This document shows, in pieces, positions 1 to 6,159 of a stretch of 6,722 bases of DNA; position 1 is the stretch's first letter, and each line of letters begins with the position of its first letter. Origin of the DNA: Planctomycetota bacterium. Its GTDB lineage: Bacteria; Planctomycetota; Planctomycetia; Planctomycetales; Planctomycetaceae. A model generated the notes under the pieces. It was not told the DNA's origin. It was given only the letters and a program-made list of their open reading frames with translations, and made no database searches. A program made the translations under genes and the position numbers. Location: positions 1 to 6,722 of the forward strand of contig JAJRTM010000232.1 in the NCBI GenBank assembly GCA_024278285.1. Reading direction: 5' to 3'.

Positions 1-71
1 GATAGACTTTTCGTATTAAAACAGAAGAGGACGTTAAAGTTGGCTCTGCTTAATGATGAAAGTCAGCCGTA

Positions 72-129
<58 letters not shown>

Positions 130-132
130 CCG

Positions 133-280
133 CCGAAGTAGGGTCTGCTGTGCAGACCGTTTAGTTGGATGTGGATTCCACGAAAATCTTTCCACTATTA
201 ACCATTTCGCAAACTTAGCGATAGAATAAACAGGTAACACAAACGCATCATCATGGTCTGCACAGCAGACCCTACTTCGG
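133..280. repeat. 148-bp element with perfect 26-bp inverted arms
   Basis: Bases 133-158 are the exact reverse complement of 255-280 (26 of 26), separated by 96 bp. Each arm contains its own hairpin: GGTCTGC-TGT-GCAGACC at 142-158 and GGTCTGC-ACA-GCAGACC at 255-271. The interior holds a further small palindrome, GTGGA-T-TCCAC, at 171-181 and no credible coding region. The right arm begins 6 bp after the hicA stop, so it could form a transcript-ending structure for hicBA, although no U-tract follows. The architecture resembles a MITE or a pair of REP-like units in opposite orientation. No target-site duplication is visible, so mobility is unproven. Confidence 0.75.
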
Positions 281-286
281 TGCGTC

Positions 287-493
287 CTACAAATCTGATT
301 CAGCGATCTCTGCAATTTTCATCAGGTGGCGTTGCAGTCCGATTTTTAGAGGAGTATTTGCGTGAACAGGAACTGAAATGCGGGCCATAATCCCGGCTTT
401 AGCAAAAATGTGATGGCTTCCGTTGACGCGTTTCAGTTCCCATCCTTTCGATTTCAAAATCTTACAAAATCGCTTTCCACTCACTGCTTTCAA
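287..493 (-). CDS. hicA: HicA-family mRNA interferase toxin
   Basis: This 68-residue protein matches the HicA/YcfA family, small double-stranded-RNA-binding-fold toxins that cleave mRNA and are neutralised by HicB. Visible hallmarks are SGKRFCKILKSKGWEL (residues 5-20), the catalytic-histidine motif GSHHIF (25-30), and the C-terminal block VPVHANTPLKIGLQRHLMKI (41-60). Length is normal for the family and no key residue is missing. The start is TTG, chosen because GGAG at 502-505 lies 8 nt upstream and because the next start-like codon, a GTG at 482-484, would lie 17 nt from that site. The TTG overlaps the hicB stop by 4 bp (TTGA), which points to translational coupling. The order is antitoxin first, the reverse of E. 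coli hicAB. Function is inferred from family membership. Confidence 0.88.
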   Translation of the reverse strand: MKAVSGKRFCKILKSKGWELKRVNGSHHIFAKAGIMARISVPVHANTPLKIGLQRHLMKIAEIAESDL

Positions 494-693
494 AATGCGA
501 TCTCCATGATTTTGTCGTTACCGGAAATAGAAATATCCTGCACATCGACAGAAAGGCAACCTTCGACGGCTTCGTAAATGTTGCTCAGTAATTCATCAAA
601 ACATTCCCCCTGAGCGACACACCCCGGTATAGAGGGAACCTCCGCCCAATAGCCACCTTCTTCCGCTTCGTGAACAATAACTTTTAGCTTCAT
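490..693 (-). CDS. hicB: Short HicB-family antitoxin
   Basis: A 67-residue protein of the HicB/UPF0150 family, the antitoxin that binds and blocks HicA. The diagnostic block is VIVHEAEEGGYWAEVPSIPG (residues 5-24) followed by CVAQGE and an amphipathic helix, FDELLSNIYEAVEGCL (32-47), typical of the partial RNase H-like fold. Unlike longer HicB proteins (often over 100 residues) it ends without a recognisable helix-turn-helix or ribbon-helix-helix domain, so autoregulation by direct DNA binding is doubtful. The start at 693 is chosen because homologues begin at MKLKV. An in-frame ATG at 732 would add 13 residues unlike the family and has no spaced ribosome site. Neither start has a strong Shine-Dalgarno. 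It lies about 50 bp after clpB and overlaps hicA. Confidence 0.85.
   Translation of the reverse strand: MKLKVIVHEAEEGGYWAEVPSIPGCVAQGECFDELLSNIYEAVEGCLSVDVQDISISGNDKIMEIAF
502..505 (-). promoter_or_regulatory. Ribosome binding site for hicA TTG start
   Basis: On the minus strand GGAG lies inside the hicB coding region and is 8 nt from the TTG at 493-491. It decides the toxin start and supports a real, non-ATG initiation coupled to antitoxin translation. Confidence 0.6.
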
Positions 694-716
694 GGAATAC
701 TTTCTATCGATAATTA

Positions 717-729
717 CAGTCGCCGACTG
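717..729. repeat. Small perfect palindrome between clpB and hicB
   Basis: CAGTC-GCC-GACTG forms a 5-bp stem in the roughly 50-bp gap between the clpB stop and the preferred hicB start, flanked by A/T-rich TAATTA-like sequence on both sides. It could be an operator for hicBA or a weak attenuating hairpin. No U-tract follows in the direction of transcription, so it is not a standard intrinsic terminator. Confidence 0.35.
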
Positions 730-743
730 CATCCTATCAATTA

Positions 744-3383
744 TTACTTGCTGATGAAAGCAAATTCTCCGTTTTGGCTGTCTACGAAAATGGTGGAGCC
801 TTCTGGGAATTCTCCGGAGAGGATTGCGTTGGCCAATGAGTTTTGTAGACGGTTTTGGATGACTCTTTTTAGTGGTCTTGCTCCGTATTTGGGGTCGTAA
901 CCTTCGTTGGCAATTAACTGGCGTGCCTGTTCGGAAACTTCCAGGTGGTAACTTTGTTCTTCCAAATGTGAGGCGAGTTGTTTGATTTGCAGATCGACAA
1001 TTTTGCGAATCTCTTTTCGGCCGAGTGGGTGGAAGACGATCACATCGTCGATGCGGTTCAAAAATTCCGGCAGAAAGTTTTCTCGCAGTCGCAGCATGGC
1101 TGCATCGCGGATCGCTTCTTCATCGCGTCCTTCTTCGGCTAGTTCCATAATCTGTTGCGAGCCGATGTTGGATGTCATCACGACAATCGAATTGGTAAAA
1201 TCAACCGTTCTTCCCTGTCCGTCTGTTAAACGACCATCATCGAGCAGTTGCAGCAGCACGTTGAAGACGTCCCGATGAGCCTTTTCAATTTCATCGAATA
1301 AGATGACTGAATAAGGCTGCCTGCGGACTGCTTCAGTTAATCGCCCGCCTTCTTCATAGCCGACGTAACCGGGAGGCGCACCGATTAAACGGGCGACCGA
1401 ATGTTGCTCCATGAATTCGCTCATATCGATACGGACCATGTTGCGTTCATCATCAAACAGAAACTCGGCGAGTGCTTTACAGAGTTCTGTTTTTCCGACG
1501 CCGGTTGGTCCGAGGAAAATGAACGAACCGATCGGACGATTTGTATCTTGCAGTCCCGAACGTGAACGCCGCACCGCATTAGAGACCGCGGTGACGGCTT
1601 CTTCCTGGTCGATCATCCTGCGATGAATTCCATCTTCCATTTGAAGCAGTTTTTCTCGTTCGGTTTGCAGCATGCGTGTGACGGGCACGCCGGTCCAGGC
1701 GGAAACGATGTGCGCGATTTCATCGGGACCAACTTCGGTACGAAGCAGTTTTGGTTTCGTTTCTTCAGAATCGGTTTCATTCGGTTGAGACTCTTCCGCT
1801 TCAAGTTGCTTGCGGACGGTTTTTATTTTGTTATCCAACTCGAACAACTTCTGATATTCCTGCTCATCGACCATCTGCCCGGAAGCCTGTTTTTCTCGCA
1901 TGGTCGCATCAAGCTGAGCGTATTCCAACTCTAATTCTTCAAGCTGTTCGCGAGTTCCTTTGACATCGCCCAGCGAAAGTTTTTCTGCTTCCCATTGTTC
2001 GGTCAATTCTGCGATCTCTTTTTTGACCTCTTCCATTTCCTCACGAACATCCTGCCGTTCTTTCTCGGCGTGTTCCTCTTTTTCTTCTTCGAGTTGCCGG
2101 GCTGCCAGTTCGAGACGGGTCAAACGGCGTTGCAGAATATCTATTTCCGTTGGCACGCTATGCAATTCCAGTGAAACGCGGGAAGCGGCTTCATCAACTA
2201 AATCGAGAGCTTTATCGGGCAGGAATCGATCGTTAATGTATCGATCTGAAAGAACTGCGGCGGCTTCCAGGGCAGAATCACGAATTTTGATATTGTGATG
2301 TTTTTCGTACCGTTCTTTGAGACCCCGCAAAATCGCAATCGTATCTTCGACGCTTGGTTCGTTCACCATCACTGGCTGAAAACGTCTTTCGAGTGCCGCA
2401 TCCTTTTCGATGTATTTGCGATATTCATCCAACGTGGTCGCACCAATACAATGAATATCTCCACGAGCAAGCGCCGGCTTGAGCAGGTTGGAAGCATCCA
2501 TCGAACCTTCTGCTGCTCCTGCCCCGACAACGGTATGCAGTTCATCAATAAACAGGATGACCTGCCCATCAGAATCCTCAACTTCTTTGAGGACCGCTTT
2601 GAGCCGCTCTTCAAATTCGCCACGGAATTTTGCTCCCGCGACAAGCGCTCCCATGTCGAGCGCCACCACTTGCTTATCTTTCAGAATCTGAGGGACATCA
2701 CCAAGTACAATGCGATGAGCCAATCCTTCCACGATAGCCGTTTTTCCGACCCCCGGTTCACCAATAAGAACGGGATTATTTTTTCGCCGACGAGCAAGCA
2801 CCTGCACCACGCGGCGGATTTCGGCATCGCGTCCAATGACCGGATCAATCTTCCCTCGCTTGGCAAGCGCAACTAAATCTTTGCCGAAGCGTTCGAGTGA
2901 TTGATATTTATTTTCCGGGTTTTGATCGTTCACCGACTGCCCGCCTCGCACCGATTGCAGCGCGGTTAGAATATCGTTGGTGGAAATGCCGTTCAAATCG
3001 AGCAGGCGTTTCGGCTGCCCATCCATTTGCGCCAGCGCCAACAGCAGGTGTTCGGTCGAAACGAATTGGTCCTTCATCTCGTCCGCTTTTGTCTGAGCGG
3101 CATCGAGAGTATCCATCAACTCTTTCGAGGCGGAAACTTGCACGGACGAACCGGAAACTTGAGGGAAACGTTTAATTTCACCATCGAGCATCTCGGCAAG
3201 TTGCTGATGATTGGCTCCGATATTCTGAATGAGCGGTTGTACAATCCCCTCGGTTTCATTTAACAGCGCCTGCAACAAATGCAGCGGCAGAACTTTTTGA
3301 TTGTTCCGTTTTTCTGCCAGCCGCTGTGCTGCTTGAACGGCTTCTTGCGCTTTGACTGTTAGTTTTTCAAATTGGAATGACAT
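744..3383 (-). CDS. clpB: ClpB, Hsp100 ATP-dependent protein disaggregase
   Basis: Cytosolic AAA+ hexamer that extracts and unfolds polypeptides from aggregates together with DnaK. The 879 residues (usual length about 860) show the full architecture. A Clp N-domain covers about 1-145. NBD1 carries Walker A GEPGVGKT (208-215), Walker B VILFIDE (275-281), a pore loop [10 protein letters not shown] (250-259) and an arginine finger in LERRF (331-335). A charged coiled-coil middle domain covers about 410-530. NBD2 carries Walker A GPTGVGKT (625-632), pore loop GYVGYEEGG (672-680), Walker B VILFDE (693-698), NRID (776-779) and sensor-2 GARPLKR (834-840). The usual NBD1 pore tyrosine is Phe253, a conservative change. 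A short acidic insert (about 528-545) lengthens the end of the middle domain relative to E. coli. AGAGGA about 8 nt before the ATG fixes the start. It lies downstream of dnaK in the same orientation. Confidence 0.98.
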   Translation of the reverse strand: MSFQFEKLTVKAQEAVQAAQRLAEKRNNQKVLPLHLLQALLNETEGIVQPLIQNIGANHQQLAEMLDGEIKRFPQVSGSSVQVSASKELMDTLDAAQTKADEMKDQFVSTEHLLLALAQMDGQPKRLLDLNGISTNDILTALQSVRGGQSVNDQNPENKYQSLERFGKDLVALAKRGKIDPVIGRDAEIRRVVQVLARRRKNNPVLIGEPGVGKTAIVEGLAHRIVLGDVPQILKDKQVVALDMGALVAGAKFRGEFEERLKAVLKEVEDSDGQVILFIDELHTVVGAGAAEGSMDASNLLKPALARGDIHCIGATTLDEYRKYIEKDAALERRFQPVMVNEPSVEDTIAILRGLKERYEKHHNIKIRDSALEAAAVLSDRYINDRFLPDKALDLVDEAASRVSLELHSVPTEIDILQRRLTRLELAARQLEEEKEEHAEKERQDVREEMEEVKKEIAELTEQWEAEKLSLGDVKGTREQLEELELEYAQLDATMREKQASGQMVDEQEYQKLFELDNKIKTVRKQLEAEESQPNETDSEETKPKLLRTEVGPDEIAHIVSAWTGVPVTRMLQTEREKLLQMEDGIHRRMIDQEEAVTAVSNAVRRSRSGLQDTNRPIGSFIFLGPTGVGKTELCKALAEFLFDDERNMVRIDMSEFMEQHSVARLIGAPPGYVGYEEGGRLTEAVRRQPYSVILFDEIEKAHRDVFNVLLQLLDDGRLTDGQGRTVDFTNSIVVMTSNIGSQQIMELAEEGRDEEAIRDAAMLRLRENFLPEFLNRIDDVIVFHPLGRKEIRKIVDLQIKQLASHLEEQSYHLEVSEQARQLIANEGYDPKYGARPLKRVIQNRLQNSLANAILSGEFPEGSTIFVDSQNGEFAFISK

Positions 3384-3419
3384 CAGTTGGTTCCTCTTTT
3401 TGTGTGAGTTGTCCTACTT

Positions 3420-3433
3420 GTTCCCGAGCTCCA
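3420..3433. repeat. Degenerate half copy of the GTTCCCAAGCT palindrome
   Basis: GTTCCCGAGCTCCA matches 13 of 14 bases of one half of the palindrome at 3644-3669 (read on its minus strand) and lacks the mirrored half. It looks like a decayed or truncated copy of the same repeat family, about 40-50 bp upstream of the clpB start. Confidence 0.45.
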
Positions 3434-3442
3434 CCGAGTAGC

Positions 3443-3469
3443 TTAGACAATCCGTCCAGGATTGTCTAA
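3443..3469. repeat. Hairpin repeat, 11-bp perfect stem
   Basis: TTAGACAATCC at 3443-3453 pairs perfectly with GGATTGTCTAA at 3459-3469 around the loop GTCCA. The core AGACAATCC/GGATTGTCT is shared with the hairpin at 3557-3586, so the two are related repeat units. It would lie about 60 nt upstream of the clpB start in any transcript entering from further upstream. No T-tract follows on the minus strand. Confidence 0.7.
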
Positions 3470-3556
3470 ATGCCGTCAGGCACCCGAGGTATTGAGTGAA
3501 AGGTGTGAGAATCAAAATAAGCGTTGCATAAAATAATCCCTCGGGTTGCTGCGCAA

Positions 3557-3586
3557 CACAGACAACCCTGAACGGGATTGTCTGTG
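3557..3586. repeat. Hairpin repeat related to 3443-3469
   Basis: CACAGACAA (3557-3565) pairs with TTGTCTGTG (3578-3586). The stem continues CCC/GGG (3566-3568 with 3574-3576) past a bulged A at 3577, with loop TGAAC. The shared AGACAA-core and similar size mark it as a second member of the family at 3443-3469. Confidence 0.65.
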
Positions 3587-3607
3587 CTACCCGGTGTGCT
3601 ACCCGGT
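3584..3607. repeat. 12-bp perfect tandem duplication
   Basis: GTGCTACCCGGT occurs twice in immediate succession (3584-3595 and 3596-3607). The first copy overlaps the right arm of the preceding hairpin, consistent with a slippage or repeat-edge duplication. Confidence 0.7.
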
Positions 3608-3643
3608 TCAGTACCGACATGAAGCAGGAGCTTCTGCCCCTTG

Positions 3644-3669
3644 CGTTCCCAAGCTGGAGCTTGGGAACG
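3644..3669. repeat. 26-bp near-perfect palindrome of the GTTCCCAAGCT family
   Basis: CGTTCCCAAGCT (3644-3655) is the exact reverse complement of AGCTTGGGAACG (3658-3669), separated only by GG. When read through it encodes the peptide VPKLQLGN, a string I remember from many spurious hypothetical proteins annotated over dispersed repeats in planctomycetes and some other phyla. That marks this as a multi-copy genomic repeat rather than coding sequence. Copy number could not be checked. Confidence 0.75.
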
Positions 3670-3722
3670 AGGAATAAAAACACGAAACTAACCAGAGCCA
3701 TCACTGGCCCGGCTCGCCTATG

Positions 3723-3753
3723 AAAAAGCCCCGGTGTTTTATTTCCGGGGCTT
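3723..3753 (-). terminator. Intrinsic terminator of dnaK
   Basis: On the minus strand a 9-bp stem, AAGCCCCGG with CCGGGGCTT (plus-strand 3745-3753 and 3726-3734), encloses a 10-nt A-rich loop and runs straight into a five-T tract (plus-strand A's at 3723-3727). It begins 15 nt after the dnaK stop. This is a canonical Rho-independent terminator and separates dnaK transcription from clpB. Confidence 0.9.
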
Positions 3754-3767
3754 GTTGAGAAATTAAA

Positions 3768-5681
3768 TTATTCTTTCTTTTCGAACTCGGCGTCGATCAC
3801 TTCGCCTTCGTCCGCTTCGCTGGTTGCCCCGTCTGGTGGTGCTTCGCCGTCCGGTTGCTCGGCTGTTGAAGCCTCGTACATCGCTTTGGAAAGAGCGTGC
3901 GTTGCCTGTTCTAATTCTTCCAGGGCCGATTTAATCTGCTCGACATCCTCGCCCGCTTCGGCTTCTTTCACCTTGGCGATTGAAGCCTCCAGAGCCGTTT
4001 TCGATCCTTCGTCCAATTTGTCCTCATGTTCTTTGAGGAGCTTCTCGGTATCGTAAGCCATGGTTGAAGCTTTATTGCGAGCTTCGGCCAATTCACGTTT
4101 TGCCTTATCTTCATCTGCATGAGCTTCGGCATCTTTTTTCATCTGCTCAATTTCAGATTCAGAAATTCCACTCGAATTATCGATGGTGACGGACTGTTCT
4201 TTTCCACTCGCTTTATCGGTCGCTTTGACGCTCAGGATACCGTTTTTATCGATGTCGAAAGTGACTTCAATTTGAGGCAGACCGCGAGGAGAAGGAGGGA
4301 TGCCGTCGAGATTGAACTCGCCCAGCAGCCGGTTATCGGCAGCCATCGGACGTTCGCCCTGGAAGACACGCACTGTTACTGCGGTTTGATTATCCGCTGC
4401 GGTTGAAAATGTTTCCTTCTTCTCGAACGGAATTGTTGTGTTTCGCTCGATCAACTTGGTCATCACGGCTCCTTCGGTTTCGATGCCCAAAGAAAGTGGG
4501 GTGACATCGAGCAGAAGAATATCTTTGTACTCTCCCTGACCGGCAATGATCGCCCCTTGGATCGCTGCACCAATCGCGACCACTTCGTCGGGGTTAACGC
4601 CCTTGTGAGGTTCTTTGCCGAAGATTTTTTTGACCATCTCCTGCACTTTAGGCATTCGTGTTGAACCACCAACAAGCACGACTTCATCAATTTCGCCCGG
4701 CTTCAAACCAGCATCGGCGAGTGCATCTTCCACCGGCTTGCGACATCGTTCCACAAGTGAATCGACCAACCGTTCGAATTCGGAACGAGAAATCGACATC
4801 TGTAAATGCTTTGGATTCCCGCCATCAACCGCGATAAACGGCAAGTTGATATCGGTTGATTGCGAAGAGGAAAGTTCCTTCTTCGCTTTCTCTGCTGCTT
4901 CGCGCAAACGTTGTAGCGCCATCGGTTCCTTACGTAGATCGACACCTTCATCCGCTTTGAATTTATCTGCAATGAAGTTGATCAACTCTTCGTCGAAGTC
5001 GTCACCACCGAGGTGAGTATCGCCGTTGGTGCTGAGAACCTGGACGAGTTCTGCATCAACTTCCAGAATCGAAACATCGAACGTCCCACCACCCAAATCG
5101 AACACAGCGATCTTTTCGTCTTTTTTCTTTTCGAGTCCGTAAGCCAAAGCCGCTGCGGTCGGTTCGTTGACAATTCGTTCCACTTCCAACCCAGCAATCT
5201 GACCAGCATCTTTGGTTGCCTGCCGTTGTGCATCGTTGAAGTAGGCGGGAACAGTCACAACCGCCTTGTTAACCTTATGTCCCAGATAGCTTTCAGCAGC
5301 TTCTTTCAGCTTCTGTAAAATCTTGGCAGAAATTTCAGGAGGTGTTAATTCTTTATCATCAATTTTCACCTTCACATAATCGTCTGATCCACCAGTAATC
5401 TGATAAGGGACAATCTTCTCTTCCGAAGCAACTTCACTGTGCCGACGCCCCATGAATCGCTTGATCGAATAAATCGTATTATGGGGGTTCGTTACCGCTT
5501 GCCGTTTCGCTGGCTCGCCAACAAGAACCTCTCCCTTTTCGGTGAACGCAACGACACTTGGCGTGATCCGGTTTCCTTCAAGGTTAGTGATGACCTTCGC
5601 CTCACCACCTTCCATGACTGCAACAACCGAGTTCGTTGTCCCCAAGTCAATTCCAATTACTTTTTCGCCTTCAACAGCCAT
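3768..5681 (-). CDS. dnaK: DnaK, Hsp70 molecular chaperone
   Basis: Cytosolic ATP-dependent chaperone that binds exposed hydrophobic segments, normally cycled by DnaJ and GrpE, and that hands aggregates to ClpB. The 637 residues match the usual length. The nucleotide-binding domain shows GIDLGTTNS (10-18), VPAYFND (144-150), [11 protein letters not shown] (194-204) and VGGSTRMP (337-344). The interdomain linker is [11 protein letters not shown] (389-399). The beta substrate-binding domain and helical lid follow, then an acidic low-complexity tail ending [10 protein letters not shown]. No key residue is missing. The start at 5681 is set by the family N-terminus and by AAAGGA 8 nt upstream; the reading frame stays open to 5831 but that extension is unlike DnaK. 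grpE and dnaJ are not adjacent. A terminator follows at 3723-3753 and candidate promoters lie at 5801-5873. Confidence 0.98.
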   Translation of the reverse strand: MAVEGEKVIGIDLGTTNSVVAVMEGGEAKVITNLEGNRITPSVVAFTEKGEVLVGEPAKRQAVTNPHNTIYSIKRFMGRRHSEVASEEKIVPYQITGGSDDYVKVKIDDKELTPPEISAKILQKLKEAAESYLGHKVNKAVVTVPAYFNDAQRQATKDAGQIAGLEVERIVNEPTAAALAYGLEKKKDEKIAVFDLGGGTFDVSILEVDAELVQVLSTNGDTHLGGDDFDEELINFIADKFKADEGVDLRKEPMALQRLREAAEKAKKELSSSQSTDINLPFIAVDGGNPKHLQMSISRSEFERLVDSLVERCRKPVEDALADAGLKPGEIDEVVLVGGSTRMPKVQEMVKKIFGKEPHKGVNPDEVVAIGAAIQGAIIAGQGEYKDILLLDVTPLSLGIETEGAVMTKLIERNTTIPFEKKETFSTAADNQTAVTVRVFQGERPMAADNRLLGEFNLDGIPPSPRGLPQIEVTFDIDKNGILSVKATDKASGKEQSVTIDNSSGISESEIEQMKKDAEAHADEDKAKRELAEARNKASTMAYDTEKLLKEHEDKLDEGSKTALEASIAKVKEAEAGEDVEQIKSALEELEQATHALSKAMYEASTAEQPDGEAPPDGATSEADEGEVIDAEFEKKE

Positions 5682-5800
5682 GGTACTTTTCCTTTCAGAT
5701 AGTGGTGAAGTGTATCCTTTTACGCCTGATATTCTTTCAGGGTTATTTTGTCCGACTAATTTAAGCCTTTCAGCAACGAACGGCTTGTGAATACTTGTAA

Positions 5801-5817
5801 AGCAAAAAGGATGCCAA
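5801..5817 (-). promoter_or_regulatory. Candidate sigma-54 (-24/-12) promoter of dnaK
   Basis: On the minus strand the 17 bases TTGGCATCCTTTTTGCT fit the RpoN consensus YTGGCACGN4TTGCW, differing only at the two positions after TGGCA. The invariant GG and GC are separated by exactly 10 bp. The predicted start is near 5790, giving a leader of about 109 nt before dnaK. Whether the organism encodes RpoN cannot be seen here. Confidence 0.45.
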
Positions 5818-5845
5818 GAGGTTGTTATCAATAAAATAACTGTAT

Positions 5846-5873
5846 CTTATATAGTAGTAACCTGTTATGACAT
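5846..5873 (-). promoter_or_regulatory. Weak sigma-70-like promoter upstream of dnaK
   Basis: Minus-strand ATGTCA (5873-5868) and TATAAG (5851-5846) are separated by 16 bp, a 4/6 and a 5/6 match to the consensus hexamers. This is an alternative or additional dnaK promoter; A/T-rich sequence makes chance matches likely. Confidence 0.3.
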
Positions 5874-5896
5874 GACTCCCCTTTGCCCCATCAGTC

Positions 5897-5957
5897 GAAA
5901 AGTGCCATATTGGCATATCTCAGGAAATGAGTCATTTACAGAAAAGATGCCATATTG
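5897..5957 (-). promoter_or_regulatory. Two direct copies of CAATATGGCA(T)CTTTTC, possible activator sites
   Basis: On the minus strand CAATATGGCATCTTTTC (5957-5941) and CAATATGGCACTTTTC (5912-5897) agree except for one inserted T, 45 bp apart. The second copy lies within a dyad, TGCCA-ATA-TGGCA (5915-5903). They sit about 120 and 165 bp upstream of the start predicted from the sigma-54-like element, a usual distance for enhancer-binding-protein sites. They could equally serve pheA on the other side. Confidence 0.45.
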
Positions 5958-6034
5958 ACGGTGCCTTAAGAATTCTGTGCATCAAAAGAACAAACCCACC
6001 TGTTCATACGAACCCATTAGTGGGAGAACTCTTG

Positions 6035-6053
6035 CCCTGACAATGTGTTAGGG
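6035..6053. repeat. Small imperfect hairpin upstream of pheA promoter
   Basis: CCCTGACA (6035-6042) and TGTTAGGG (6046-6053) pair with one G-T wobble around ATG. It is centred about 65 bp upstream of the predicted pheA start, where an activator site could lie, but nothing identifies a regulator. Confidence 0.25.
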
Positions 6054-6075
6054 ATGGGTCGTCCGTGCCGTTTCC

Positions 6076-6104
6076 TTGACACTGTAACTGCGTGTGGGTA
6101 CAAA
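6076..6104 (+). promoter_or_regulatory. Sigma-70-type promoter of pheA
   Basis: A perfect -35 box TTGACA (6076-6081), a 17-bp spacer and TACAAA (6099-6104, 4/6 to TATAAT) predict a transcript start near 6111 and a leader of about 49 nt. A four-codon open frame (6117-6131) lies in this leader but shows no phenylalanine run, so leader-peptide attenuation is not supported. Confidence 0.6.
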
Positions 6105-6159
6105 CTCCTTTCAACAATGATTGATGTTTGACCTCTTACAACAGCAAAAGAGCGTGGCG

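Larger units (their letters stand above)
3384..3722. other. Repeat-filled spacer between dnaK terminator and clpB
   Basis: No credible gene lies here. The stretch holds at least four hairpin-forming units and a tandem duplication, listed separately. The smaller ones not listed separately are GTTGC-TGC-GCAAC at 3545-3557 and GAAGC-AGGA-GCTTC at 3621-3634. Because the dnaK terminator lies at its upstream end, a clpB promoter is expected within it on the minus strand. The segment around 3490-3540 is A/T-rich but I see no convincing -35/-10 pair. The clpB ribosome site (AGAGGA) is in the last 20 bp. Confidence 0.7.
5682..6159. other. Divergent control region between dnaK and pheA
   Basis: This 478-bp gap has no credible gene. 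It holds the dnaK leader, a sigma-54-like element and a weak sigma-70-like element on the minus strand, a repeated partly dyad-symmetric motif near 5897-5957, a small hairpin at 6035-6053 and a sigma-70-type promoter for pheA on the plus strand. The dnaK leader also contains CTGAAAG three times on the minus strand (5692-5698, 5734-5740, 5767-5773), the last-transcribed copy adjoining the ribosome site. No CIRCE inverted repeat (TTAGCACTC-N9-GAGTGCTAA) is seen. Confidence 0.7.

Noticed and set aside
2620..2630. Phe253 replacing the usual pore-loop tyrosine of ClpB as a loss of function
   Set aside because: An aromatic residue is retained at the pore position and the rest of the loop is intact, so substrate threading is probably preserved.
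2295..2876. 193-codon open frame on the plus strand
   Set aside because: It is antisense to the conserved NBD1 and start of the middle domain of clpB and has no recognisable domain; a shadow of a strongly coding strand.
3443..3669. CRISPR-like array
   Set aside because: The repeats differ from one another, are palindromic and are not regularly spaced by unique spacers.
3414..3704. 96-codon open frame on the minus strand between dnaK and clpB
   Set aside because: It is composed almost entirely of hairpin repeats, including the VPKLQLGN-coding palindrome, and resembles no protein family.
5682..5831. 50-residue N-terminal extension of DnaK to an upstream ATG
   Set aside because: The extension is unlike any DnaK N-terminus, would cover the predicted promoter, and a strong ribosome site precedes the ATG at 5681.
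5682..5880. CIRCE/HrcA operator upstream of dnaK
   Set aside because: No TTAGCACTC-N9-GAGTGCTAA-like inverted repeat is present on either strand.
6117..6131. Four-codon leader frame before pheA as a phenylalanine attenuator
   Set aside because: It encodes no Phe codons and no terminator/antiterminator pair is visible before pheA.
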